Shown piece by piece: positions 7,843-14,995 of a stretch of 29,976 nucleotides of DNA. Numbering within the stretch: position 1 is the stretch's first letter; every line of letters starts with the position of its first letter. Source of the DNA: Phycisphaerae bacterium (lineage in GTDB: Bacteria; Planctomycetota; Phycisphaerae; UBA1845; Fen-1342); the NCBI GenBank assembly GCA_020058145.1, contig JAGVEP010000118.1, positions 1-29,976 on the forward strand, read 5' to 3'. The translations under genes were made by a program, and so were the position numbers. The notes beneath the pieces are model-generated. The model did not search any database and was not told where the DNA came from. It saw only the letters and a list, made by a program, of their open reading frames with translations.

Positions 7843-7912
7843 GATTTTGGATTTTGGATTTTGGATTGGCGGGCCGCCCGTGCCCGCAATCCAAAATCCA
7901 AAATCCAAAATC
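7843..7912. repeat. Hairpin repeat, family D (first copy)
   Basis: Perfect 26-nt arms made of the 8-bp unit GATTTTGG repeated (7843-7868) and its complement (7887-7912) flank an 18-nt GC-rich loop. It lies between convergent genes. The plus-strand gene stops (TAG) one base before the left arm, and the stop of the minus-strand gene (7912-7914) overlaps the right arm by one base. The downstream arm supplies only short A or T runs, but it could terminate in both directions. Confidence 0.9.
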
Positions 7913-8652
7913 TATGGGGCATGCACCGGCTCCAGCAGCACTTCCACGACGCCGTCCCCGATCGAGACTTCCCGCAGCCGGCAACGCCGTTTGCCGTTCG
8001 GCCAAACCCACTCGTTCGGCAAGGTCAGCGTTCGACCGTCGCCGGTCTGCTGGACGTGACCGTGGGTGCCAACCAGTCCCGCGAGCCGCCGGCCGAGGCT
8101 AGCGGTCGGAATGGGCACCGCCCCCACGTGTGCGGCGAGCAGCTCGACCAAGACCCGGTCGTCTTGCACCGTCACGGCGCCGGTCAGAGCCACGATGGCG
8201 TGCCAATCACCCGCGCTGCCGGTGGCACCGATGCAGAATTGGCCGTCACGCAACAGCACCTGCGGCTGGTCGAGGTTGGCCAGCGGTGCGGCCGCTGCCG
8301 GCCAGAATTCCCCGCGTGCCGCGAGCCAGCGGTTGATCTGCGCGGCGTTGATTCGCAGGCGAATCTCCCGCCCGGTGTTCAGCGCAGCGCTGATCTCATC
8401 CTGCAGCGCCGCCAGCGCGGCCTTGTCGTCGCGCAAGCGATCGAAGTCGATCGTCGCCGGAGCGTACCACGTGGGTCGATAGGTCGCCGCGACGACCAGG
8501 ACCAGCACCAGCAGAGCAGTTGTGGCTACTGCGGAAATGAGCCAGACGCGCCAGCCGGCGCGCCGCAGCCAGCCCCGCGCCCGCGGCCCGCCCTCACGGC
8601 ATGTCGCGCTCGTCGTCGTCCTCCAACGCCGCGTCCATGTCAAAATCCCCAT
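7912..8652 (-). CDS. Membrane-anchored protein of unknown function
   Basis: This predicted 246-residue protein is not recognised. It has a basic N-terminus, one transmembrane helix (about AVATTALLVLVLVVAATY) and a C-terminal domain outside the membrane that includes an INAAQINRWLAARGE helix and a strand-rich end. No in-frame ATG or GTG lies between the end of the FHA gene and the membrane helix, so translation must start inside the 3' end of the FHA gene; ATG at 8652 (or GTG at 8655) gives an overlap of about 60 nt. The overlap implies coupled expression with the FHA protein. A role in signalling at the membrane would fit that neighbour but is speculative. Confidence 0.7.
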   Translation of the reverse strand: MGILTWTRRWRTTTSATCREGGPRARGWLRRAGWRVWLISAVATTALLVLVLVVAATYRPTWYAPATIDFDRLRDDKAALAALQDEISAALNTGREIRLRINAAQINRWLAARGEFWPAAAAPLANLDQPQVLLRDGQFCIGATGSAGDWHAIVALTGAVTVQDDRVLVELLAAHVGAVPIPTASLGRRLAGLVGTHGHVQQTGDGRTLTLPNEWVWPNGKRRCRLREVSIGDGVVEVLLEPVHAP

Positions 8653-9040
8653 CACTCAACTCAAACGTCCGCTCGTCCTCCGCAGCGACGACCGCGGCTT
8701 CGGCCGAGGTCGGCGGCGCCACGTCCTCCGGGGTGATCTTCGCCGGCTTGCCGTCCACTTGCACGATGAACGTCACGGGTCCGACGCGCAGCCGGTCCCC
8801 TGCTTTGAGTTCGACCTCGGCGACGCGTTTGCCGTTGACGAACGTCCCGTTCGAGCTGCCCAGGTCTTTGACGGCCAGAATCTTCCGGTTCAAGATCAGC
8901 AACTCACAATGCTGGCGCGATACGTCCTGCGTGGGGACGCGCAGACCGCAGTCCTGCCGCCGGCCGAGGATGGTCTTCTCGTCCTTGAGCGGAAAATCGC
9001 GCCGGTCCTGACCTTTGAACATGACCAAGACGACGTTCAT
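8594..9040 (-). CDS. FHA-domain protein
   Basis: This 148-residue protein is a single forkhead-associated domain with an acidic tail. FHA landmarks are present in order: ILGRRQDCGLRV (Gly-Arg), SRQHCEL (Ser-Arg-x-His) and LGSSNGTFVNGKRV (Ser-Ser-Asn-Gly-Thr-x-Val-Asn-Gly). These residues bind phosphothreonine peptides, so the protein likely reads Ser/Thr-kinase signals. The final ~45 residues are Asp/Glu-rich (DGDFDMDAALEDDDERDMP) and carry no fold. ATG at 9040 has GAGGGA upstream. It overlaps the downstream membrane-protein gene and is divergent from hemW over 131 bp. No kinase gene is in the window. Confidence 0.92.
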   Translation of the reverse strand: MNVVLVMFKGQDRRDFPLKDEKTILGRRQDCGLRVPTQDVSRQHCELLILNRKILAVKDLGSSNGTFVNGKRVAEVELKAGDRLRVGPVTFIVQVDGKPAKITPEDVAPPTSAEAAVVAAEDERTFELSDGDFDMDAALEDDDERDMP

Positions 9041-9171
9041 GCCTGCCGTCCCTCACAGTGCCGCAGCGCAAGTCCCAGCGCGGCCGCGCGCTAGTGTCCG
9101 AGGTCATCCAGAGCGCTACAATGCGTCGCCGGCTACGAGTCTTATGCTACGGGAATGTCGGGACGGTGACA

Positions 9172-10308
9172 ATGACCAACTGCCGTGCCCTGTATGTCCA
9201 CGTCCCATTTTGCCGCACGCTGTGCGGGTACTGTGATTTCTATTCTGAGGTGCTGACGGCTGGCCGGGCCGCGCCGCTGGTGGCTGCCCTGGTCCGCGAG
9301 CTGGCCGGGTACGCCGCACGGGGCGTTTTCGAGCGGTTCGACACGGTTTTCGTGGGCGGGGGCACGCCGACCGTCCTGCCGCCGTCGGAGTTGGACCGTT
9401 TGTTGCGAGCGATCCACGCGTACGTCGGCCCGGTCGGGCGGCTGGAATTCACGGTCGAGGCCAATCCGGCGACGGTCACGGACGAGGTGGCCGCGGTCTT
9501 GGCGGCCAACGGCGTGAACCGTGTCTCCATCGGTGCCCAGTCCTTCAGCCGGGCCGAACTGCGGGTCCTCGACCGCACGCACGACCCGGATGACGTCGTC
9601 CGCACAAGCGCGCAGTGCCGACGGGCGGGTATTCGGCAGATCAGTCTCGACCTGATTTTCGGCATCCCCGGGCAAGGCTTGGATTCCTGGCACGAGTCGC
9701 TACGGGCGGCGCTCGCCTTGGGCGTCGAGCACCTGTCGTGCTATGGGCTGACGTATGAGGCCGACACGCCGCTGTTGCGGCAGCGGGACGCCGGGCTCAT
9801 TAAGCCCGTTGACGAAGAAGTCGAGACCGAGATGTACGAGACGGCGATCGACTGGCTCGCCGGAGCCGGGCTGCCGCAGTACGAAATCAGCAATTTCGCC
9901 CGCCCGGGCGCCCAATGCCGCCATAACCTGGTCTACTGGCACAACCAGCCGTACGTCGGGATCGGCCCGGCGGCGGCCGGGTTCATTGACGACGTGCGTT
10001 ACAAGAATGTCGCGGACACCGCCGCCTATGTCGAGGCGATCCAAAACGGCCGGTCGCCCTTGGGCGAACGCGAGCAGTTGGCACCCGCCCGCCGCGCCGG
10101 CGAGACCGCTATGCTCGAACTGCGGCTGGTCGAGGGCATTGACCGGCAACGCTTCGCCGAGCGGTATGGGCAAGATCCGGTCGTCATGTTCTCGGACGCG
10201 ATTGCGCGGCACGGCGCGGCCGGTTTGCTCGCCGTCAGCGTTACGCACGTGCGGCTGACGCGCGCGGGGCTGCTGCTGGCCAACCGGGTGAGCGCGGATT
10301 TCCTGTGA
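9172..10308 (+). CDS. hemW: Heme chaperone HemW (radical SAM)
   Basis: This 378-residue protein matches HemW, formerly annotated as an oxygen-independent coproporphyrinogen oxidase-like protein, which binds heme and delivers it to target proteins. The cluster motif is Cys14-x3-Cys18-x2-Cys21, preceded by LYVHVPFC and followed by DF. The VGGGTPT and EANPATVT segments and the HNLVYWHNQPYVGIGPAA block are family hallmarks. HemW, unlike HemN, lacks a fourth cluster-flanking Cys; here the residue after Cys21 is Asp-Phe, consistent with HemW. I chose ATG at 9172 (MTNCRALYVH) with GGGACGG upstream, because the earlier in-frame GTG adds 38 unconserved residues. The length is normal for the family. 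The adaptor gene follows 39 bp downstream. Confidence 0.93.
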   Translation: MTNCRALYVHVPFCRTLCGYCDFYSEVLTAGRAAPLVAALVRELAGYAARGVFERFDTVFVGGGTPTVLPPSELDRLLRAIHAYVGPVGRLEFTVEANPATVTDEVAAVLAANGVNRVSIGAQSFSRAELRVLDRTHDPDDVVRTSAQCRRAGIRQISLDLIFGIPGQGLDSWHESLRAALALGVEHLSCYGLTYEADTPLLRQRDAGLIKPVDEEVETEMYETAIDWLAGAGLPQYEISNFARPGAQCRHNLVYWHNQPYVGIGPAAAGFIDDVRYKNVADTAAYVEAIQNGRSPLGEREQLAPARRAGETAMLELRLVEGIDRQRFAERYGQDPVVMFSDAIARHGAAGLLAVSVTHVRLTRAGLLLANRVSADFL

Positions 10309-10332
10309 GCGGTGGGCTCCGCGGAAATCCCG

Positions 10333-10338
10333 TATAAT
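10333..10338 (+). promoter_or_regulatory. Perfect -10 box close to the adaptor start codon
   Basis: TATAAT (10333-10338) ends 9 nt before the ATG at 10348. If used, transcription would begin at or next to the start codon and yield a leaderless mRNA. No convincing -35 hexamer is 17 nt upstream, and a GGCGGG that might serve as a weak ribosome site sits between. Confidence 0.4.
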
Positions 10339-10347
10339 GGCGGGTAT

Positions 10348-11580
10348 ATGCCAGCGGCGCCTGAACTTCGGGATCAACTGCGCAGCCTCAGCATTCCGCG
10401 TGAGCAGCGCCCGGGAAACCGCGCTGGCGGCGGGCGGGCCCTGACGGTCGCGGTGCTCGCGCTGGTGATTTTCGCGCTGGCCGGCTTTATCGTCTGGGAA
10501 CGGCTCGGTCCGCAGCTCGCGGCGCGCGGCGGCACGGCTCCGACGACCCAGCCGCTGCGGCTGTTCAAGGTCGCCGTGCAGAACGGTTCCGGCGATGCGA
10601 CGCCGATCCTGACGGCGACGGGCAAGATCGTGTCGGACCACCGCGTGGAGGTGGCCACCAAGGTCTCGGGACAGGTCGTGGCCTTGTACTTTGAACAGGG
10701 GGATTCCGTCGAACGTGGCCAGATTCTGGCCGCGCTGGATGATGAAGCCCCCCGCGCGCGCCGCGATGAGGCCGCCGCCCGGCTGACCCAGGCCCGCGCG
10801 ACGCTCGAATTCCAGAAAGTGAATTGTGCGCGGATCACGAGCTTGCACGCGGAGAACCAGGCCTCGGACATCGAGTATGCCGACGCCCGCCGGGCGCTGG
10901 AGGACGCCGGGGCTGCGGTTCGGGCTTTGGAGGCGACGCTGGCGTACCACGAGAAGGTAGTGCGGGATTGCCAGGTGCAGGCGCCGATTGCCGGCGTGAT
11001 CCTGGAGCGCAACGTGGAGGTGGGCGACTTCGTGGCGGCGGAGGGTGGCCGTGGGGCGATGGCCAATGCGCAGGTCGCCGCCATCGCCGACATGGGCAAG
11101 TTGCGGGTCGAAGTGGACATCAGCGAGCTGGACATCGCCCGGGTGCGAACGGACATGGCGTGTACAGTGGTTCCAGACGCGTACAAGGACCGCCATTATC
11201 GCGGGCGCGTGCTGTGGATCGATCCGGGCGCGAATTACTCTAAGGCCACGATCCAGGTGAAGGTGCGCATCGAGGCCCCGGACACATTTCTGCGGGTTGA
11301 GGGCGCGGCGCAGGTACAGTTTTTCCGCGCGGCGCCGGAGGCTGCGGCGACATCGCCGACGGTGGCCACGTTGTGGATTCCGGTCGCGGCGTGCCGGTGG
11401 GACGGCAAAAGCTCGACCGGGCAGGTTTTCGTCGCCAGCGACGGCCGGCTGAAGGCGACCCCGGTTACGCTCGGGCGGCGCGAAGGGGAGCGGGTCGAGG
11501 TGCTGGCCGGCCTCCACGAGGGGCAAGAGATTGTCGCGGAAGGCGTGGATAGACTGCGGGATGGGCAGGCGGCACGGTAA
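10348..11580 (+). CDS. Efflux periplasmic adaptor (HlyD/MacA family)
   Basis: This 410-residue membrane-fusion protein has one N-terminal membrane helix (about 33-53), followed by an HlyD-type barrel-sandwich/lipoyl start (VEVATKVSGQVVALYFEQGDSV), a coiled-coil hairpin with many Ala/Glu/Arg residues, the return lipoyl half (CQVQAPIAGVILERNVEVGDF), a beta-barrel domain and a membrane-proximal end (GLHEGQEIVAEGVDRLRDGQ). Such adaptors link an inner-membrane ABC or RND pump to an outer-membrane channel. No pump gene is on the same strand next to it. The MacB-type permease at 12388-13611 is the closest candidate, but it is convergent and separated by the LivF-type ATPase gene. ATG at 10348 sits behind a TATAAT box. 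Confidence 0.88.
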   Translation: MPAAPELRDQLRSLSIPREQRPGNRAGGGRALTVAVLALVIFALAGFIVWERLGPQLAARGGTAPTTQPLRLFKVAVQNGSGDATPILTATGKIVSDHRVEVATKVSGQVVALYFEQGDSVERGQILAALDDEAPRARRDEAAARLTQARATLEFQKVNCARITSLHAENQASDIEYADARRALEDAGAAVRALEATLAYHEKVVRDCQVQAPIAGVILERNVEVGDFVAAEGGRGAMANAQVAAIADMGKLRVEVDISELDIARVRTDMACTVVPDAYKDRHYRGRVLWIDPGANYSKATIQVKVRIEAPDTFLRVEGAAQVQFFRAAPEAAATSPTVATLWIPVAACRWDGKSSTGQVFVASDGRLKATPVTLGRREGERVEVLAGLHEGQEIVAEGVDRLRDGQAAR

Positions 11581-11585
11581 TTTTG

Positions 11586-11645
11586 ATCAGAACACGAAGC
11601 GCCAGCGAGTGCCCGTAATTGCTCGCTGGCGCTTCGCGTTCTGAT
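11586..11645. terminator. Bidirectional hairpin between convergent genes, family G
   Basis: Arms of 24 nt (11586-11609 and 11622-11645) pair with a single mismatch around a 12-nt loop; the core is CGAAGCGCCAGCGAG. TTTT precedes the left arm on the plus strand, so leftward transcripts carry AAAA before the arm; a U-run after it is lacking. The position between convergent stops fits termination in both directions. Confidence 0.7.
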
Positions 11646-11651
11646 TGTGCA

Positions 11652-12365
11652 TCAGGCCACGCCCAAATACGCCCGCCGAACTTCGTCGCTTCGTTCCAGC
11701 TCGTTCGCGGGGGCGTGCATCACGATCCGTCCGACTTCCAGCACGTAGCCGTAATGGGCCGTCTGCAGGGCCATGTGGGCGTTCTGCTCCACGAGCAGAA
11801 TCGTGGTGCCGGCGGCGTTGATCTCGCGAATGATCTGGAAGATGGTCTGTACGACCTGCGGCGCGAGCCCGAGCGAGGGCTCGTCCAGCAACAACAGGCG
11901 CGGACGCGCGAGCACCGCGCGGGCAATCGCGAGCATCTGCTGCTCGCCGCCGGACAGCGTCGCGGCACTCTGCTGGAGCCGTTCGCGCAGCCGCGGGAAG
12001 AGCGTCAGGACGCGCTCGCGATCGGCGGCGATGCCGGCCTTGTCGTGGCGCGCGTAGGCGCCGATTTCCAGGTTCTCCGCGACCGTGAAGTTGGCAAAAA
12101 TGCCGCGGCCTTCAGGGGCGTGGGCGATTCCGAGCCGCACGATCTCATGCGGCGGTTTGCCGACAAGCGACTGCCCGTCGAACACCAGCGTACCGGCGGT
12201 CGGACGGCGCAGCCCCGAGATCGTCCGCAACGTCGTCGATTTGCCGGCCCCGTTCGCCCCAATCAGCGTGACGATCTGGCCGGCCGCGACCGTCAGCGCG
12301 ATGCCCTGCAGCGCGTGAATGGCGCCGTAGTGCACATCGAGATCGCGGATTTCCAGCAGGGCCAT
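11652..12365 (-). CDS. LivF-type ABC transporter ATP-binding protein
   Basis: This 237-residue ATPase is closest to LivF, one of two ATPases of branched-chain amino acid and amide importers. Walker A is GANGAGKST (36-44), the signature LSGGEQQM starts at 137, and the Walker B region LLLLDEPSLGLAP (157-169) is the LivF-specific form, together with APEGRGIF and LLVEQNAHMAL. No LivG, LivH, LivM or binding protein is in the window. Instead it follows a MacB-type permease gene by 22 bp on the same strand. Its real partner is therefore uncertain: it may serve Liv subunits elsewhere, or the pairing here is novel. ATG at 12365 is preferred over an upstream TTG at 12377. Confidence 0.85.
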   Translation of the reverse strand: MALLEIRDLDVHYGAIHALQGIALTVAAGQIVTLIGANGAGKSTTLRTISGLRRPTAGTLVFDGQSLVGKPPHEIVRLGIAHAPEGRGIFANFTVAENLEIGAYARHDKAGIAADRERVLTLFPRLRERLQQSAATLSGGEQQMLAIARAVLARPRLLLLDEPSLGLAPQVVQTIFQIIREINAAGTTILLVEQNAHMALQTAHYGYVLEVGRIVMHAPANELERSDEVRRAYLGVA

Positions 12366-12387
12366 GCGGGCGTCCAATGCGCGTGAG

Positions 12388-13611
12388 TCACTCGTACCGC
12401 AATGCGTCCACGGGGTCGAGCCGGCTGGCCTTGAACGCCGGGTACAGACCGCTGACCACGCCGACGATCGTCGCGGTCACGAGCGAGGAGACGACCACGT
12501 TCGCGTTGATCTCGGTCTTGAAATTCATGTACTTGAGAACTTTCTCCATCACGTCCGCGAACATCGTTCCCAGGAGCAGCCCGAGGGCGCCGCCCAACAT
12601 GCTGATGACCAGCGCTTCGAACAGGAATTGCAGCAGGATGTCGCTCCGCCGGGCGCCGACCGCCATGCGCACGCCGATTTCGCGCGTGCGCTCGGTGACC
12701 GAGACCAGCATGATGTTCATGATGCCGATGCCGCCGACGACGAGGCTGATGCCGGCGATGCTGTAGAAGACGGCTTTGAAGATGAACGTGAACTGGTTGA
12801 TGTTCTGGAGGGCTTCTTCCTGGTTGAAGATGCCGAAGTCGTCGGGCTGACCCGGCCGGATTTTGTGCGCGCGGCGCAGCGAGCGCTGGATGGCCTTCTG
12901 CAATTCCTCGAGTTTCTCGGGGTGCGTGCCCGCGATGGTCAGCCGGTTCAGCCATTTGCGGTTGAAGAAACGCTTGAGGCCGGCCTGGATGGGGATGAAG
13001 ACCGTCTCGTCGGCGTTTATGAAGCCGAGGCTGCCGCGTTTTTCGAGCATGCCCACGATGCGGTAGGTCGTGCCGCCGACTTTGACGACCTGGCCGATCG
13101 GATCGCTGCCGCCGAAGAGTTTGTCCGCCACCTTGTCGCCGAGCAGCGCGACGGCCGCGTCGGGGTTCTCGGACTCCGCCTTGGTAAAGACACGGCCAAA
13201 GCGGGCCTTGAACTGGTGGATTTCGAAGTACTCGTTCGAGGTGGCGATGACGCCGATGTCGACGGATTTCTGGAATCGTTTGGCCGAGGTGGCCCCGAGG
13301 GCTTCGGGCGCGATCCGCTCGATATCGGTGGGCAGCTCACGGAGCAGGTGCTCGATGTCGGACAGGTCGAGCGTTTGCGACGTGCCGACCACTCGGCCCT
13401 CGACGTGGGCCGATTCGGGAAACACGAACAGGACGTTGGCGCCCATCGACTTGAAACGGCGGAAGATGTCGTTCGACACGCCCTCCAGGATCGACATGCA
13501 CGCGACGACCGACGACACGCCGATCAGCACGCCGAGCGTGGCCAGCAGCGAGCGCAGGAAGTGGGAGTCGAGACTGCGGAGGGAGGTCCAGATGAGGCGG
13601 AGATAAAACAT
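12388..13611 (-). CDS. MacB-type ABC transporter permease
   Basis: This 407-residue permease has an N-terminal span (about 20-42), a large MacB_PCD periplasmic domain (about 43-270) with the DPIGQVVKVGGTTYRIVG segment, three C-terminal spans and the motif TERTREIGVRMAVGARRSDI. The ending YPAFKASRLDPVDALRYE is the family's usual one. It lacks the fused ATPase of enterobacterial MacB, so it needs a separate ATPase; the next gene is a LivF-type ATPase rather than the expected MacB/LolD type. I use ATG at 13611 (MFYLRLIW). An in-frame extension to 13671 would translate the family F repeat. No good Shine-Dalgarno sequence precedes the ATG, perhaps because the repeat lies directly upstream. Confidence 0.9.
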   Translation of the reverse strand: MFYLRLIWTSLRSLDSHFLRSLLATLGVLIGVSSVVACMSILEGVSNDIFRRFKSMGANVLFVFPESAHVEGRVVGTSQTLDLSDIEHLLRELPTDIERIAPEALGATSAKRFQKSVDIGVIATSNEYFEIHQFKARFGRVFTKAESENPDAAVALLGDKVADKLFGGSDPIGQVVKVGGTTYRIVGMLEKRGSLGFINADETVFIPIQAGLKRFFNRKWLNRLTIAGTHPEKLEELQKAIQRSLRRAHKIRPGQPDDFGIFNQEEALQNINQFTFIFKAVFYSIAGISLVVGGIGIMNIMLVSVTERTREIGVRMAVGARRSDILLQFLFEALVISMLGGALGLLLGTMFADVMEKVLKYMNFKTEINANVVVSSLVTATIVGVVSGLYPAFKASRLDPVDALRYE

Positions 13612-13620
13612 GGAGTTAAT

Positions 13621-13697
13621 AGTAGCGAATAGCGAGTAGCGAGTTACTCGCGCCCGCGGGGTCCGTCCCAACTCGCTACTCGCTGCTCGCCACTCGC
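13621..13697. repeat. Inverted repeat, family F
   Basis: AGTAGCGAATAGCGAGTAGC plus GAGT (13621-13644) is complementary, with small changes, to 13671-13697, where ACTCGCTACTCGC is repeated in variant form. The element lies between two minus-strand genes. The exported-protein gene upstream ends inside the right arm: its last residues (VASSE) and TAG (13676-13678) are repeat sequence. The permease gene begins about 10 bp beyond the left arm. Confidence 0.85.
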
Positions 13698-14758
13698 CGC
13701 ACGTAGCGGCGCCGCAATCCGACGAGCCCCACGATCATCAGCAGGCTCTCAAACCCCAAGAGCCCGCAGAGATTGAACAGCGACGGCGGCGTATTCTGCT
13801 GCTCGTACAGCGATCGTCCGCTGGGCTCGGAGCGTTCCTTCAACATGCCGTCGACGATGTTCTTCGCGGTCGCGGCAGACTGAGTTCGCGCGATGATGTC
13901 CTGAAGCGTCTGCACGGGAGTGCCGAGAATGGCGGCGACCCCCATGCCGCCCGGAATATTCGCTGCCCCGACCGCGACCGTCACCCGCAGCGCGAATTGC
14001 TGCCCGACGGTCGCCTCGTAGGTGTAATCCAGAGTAACGGCGGGCAGCACGAACACGCGGAAGACTTCCAACTGCGGGTCCAGCGCGGCCAGGTTGGCGT
14101 CGAAGATGTGTTTCAGGGGCAAGTCACCCTCGGCCGTGACACTCACCTCGTTGTCTGCGCCGCCGGTCACGTTCAACGCGCCGAAAAACACCGTCTGTGC
14201 GGCCTGGCCGGTCACTTCCTTCACCACGGTGACCTTCAGCGTCACGGACGCCCCGCTGAGGTCGGTGATGCCGCCTTTGCTGGAAAACATGGACAGGGCG
14301 CCGTCCAAAAACAGCCGCCCGCGCAGGCTGACGACCTGGCCGTCGGCTGCCCCGCCGACTTCGGCGGGTGAGAAACGGATCGTGCGCAGTTCCTGGGCGC
14401 TGGCGCTAGCCTGGTAGAGCAGCGTCGGGCCGATGCTGTCGAGCGCGAGGTTAATCGCGAATTCCTCGGGGTTGTCGCCGCTCACGGTCTGCGGGTCGGC
14501 GAACTGGGCGGCGGCCGACCCGCCGGAGCGCTCGGCGTCGGAGAACAGGCGGGCGATGACCTGCAGCGGCAACGTTTCATTGGGGTCGGGATAGCGTTTT
14601 TCCTGCAGCGCGGTGTTGGTGACGCTGGCGCCGTTGAGTTCTTTCATCTGGGCCGACACGGAGCCGGCGTAGGAAATGATCTCGGCCGACGCACCGGACG
14701 CGAACCACGCAGTCACCAGGACCGCGGCTGTTAGGGCGAGAGAACGTTGGATGGGCAT
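13676..14758 (-). CDS. Exported protein with C-terminal sorting-signal-like tail
   Basis: This predicted 360-residue protein is not recognised as a known family. It has a signal peptide (MPIQRSLALTAAVLVTAWFASGASA) and a Ser/Thr/Ala-rich, strand-rich body. The C-terminus has a tripartite end: NLCGLLGFES, a hydrophobic helix and GLRRRYVRR. A cysteine-glycine followed by a membrane span and an Arg cluster resembles the MYXO-CTERM/PEP-CTERM style of surface-sorting tags. ATG at 14758 is decided by a strong AAGGAG 7-8 nt upstream; earlier in-frame codons only translate a triple repeat. The last five codons lie in the family F repeat. It is the first gene of a possible three-gene minus-strand unit with the permease and LivF-type ATPase. 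Probably an anchored surface or periplasmic protein. Confidence 0.75.
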   Translation of the reverse strand: MPIQRSLALTAAVLVTAWFASGASAEIISYAGSVSAQMKELNGASVTNTALQEKRYPDPNETLPLQVIARLFSDAERSGGSAAAQFADPQTVSGDNPEEFAINLALDSIGPTLLYQASASAQELRTIRFSPAEVGGAADGQVVSLRGRLFLDGALSMFSSKGGITDLSGASVTLKVTVVKEVTGQAAQTVFFGALNVTGGADNEVSVTAEGDLPLKHIFDANLAALDPQLEVFRVFVLPAVTLDYTYEATVGQQFALRVTVAVGAANIPGGMGVAAILGTPVQTLQDIIARTQSAATAKNIVDGMLKERSEPSGRSLYEQQNTPPSLFNLCGLLGFESLLMIVGLVGLRRRYVRRVASSE

Positions 14759-14780
14759 GGTGGGGCTCCTTGGGGGTCTT

Positions 14781-14864
14781 TGGTGGGCAGTGCCCACCCT
14801 ACGCGGTCGTTGGTGGGCAGTGCCCACCCTACGCGGTCGTTGGTGGGCAGTGCCCACCCTACGC
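14781..14864. repeat. Triple 30-bp palindromic repeat, family E
   Basis: Three head-to-tail units start at 14781, 14811 and 14841 with a 30-bp period. The first two are identical, and the third matches over the 24 bases it has. Each holds the perfect 17-bp palindrome GGTGGGCAGTGCCCACC followed by CTACGC. They lie 10-95 bp upstream of the Shine-Dalgarno sequence of the exported-protein gene, so they are in its leader or promoter region. Confidence 0.9.
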
Positions 14865-14900
14865 AACTGCGCAGAATACGCCGGGAGTGGGCAGGATTCA

Positions 14901-14986
14901 ATTTTGGATTTTGGATTTTGGATTGAACCTCCCGACTCGGCCGGAGCCTCGCCCTCCCAGCCAATCCAAAATCCAAAATCTAAAAT
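14901..14986. repeat. Hairpin repeat, family D (second copy)
   Basis: Arms at 14901-14925 and 14962-14986 are built from ATTTTGG units with one mismatch, and one more unit extends the right side to 14995. The loop is about 36 nt. It lies in the 131-bp-plus gap just downstream of the glyS stop, whose TAG (14996-14998) is followed on the minus strand by CGATTTTGG, the same junction as at the first copy. Probably the 3' processing or termination element of glyS. Confidence 0.85.
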
Positions 14987-14995
14987 CCAAAATCG

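Noticed and set aside
9700..11526. 608-codon minus-strand open frame
   Set aside because: It lies opposite hemW and the adaptor gene, both with clear family motifs; its translation is Arg/His-rich with no domain.
12364..13632. 422-codon plus-strand open frame
   Set aside because: It mirrors the MacB-type permease gene, which has full family signatures on the minus strand.
14781..14864. Possible CRISPR array
   Set aside because: The three units are contiguous with no variable spacers, and no cas gene is present; it is a palindromic tandem repeat.
14759..14866. N-terminal extension of the exported protein
   Set aside because: It translates the triple 30-bp repeat and would hide the signal peptide; a strong AAGGAG supports the start at 14758.
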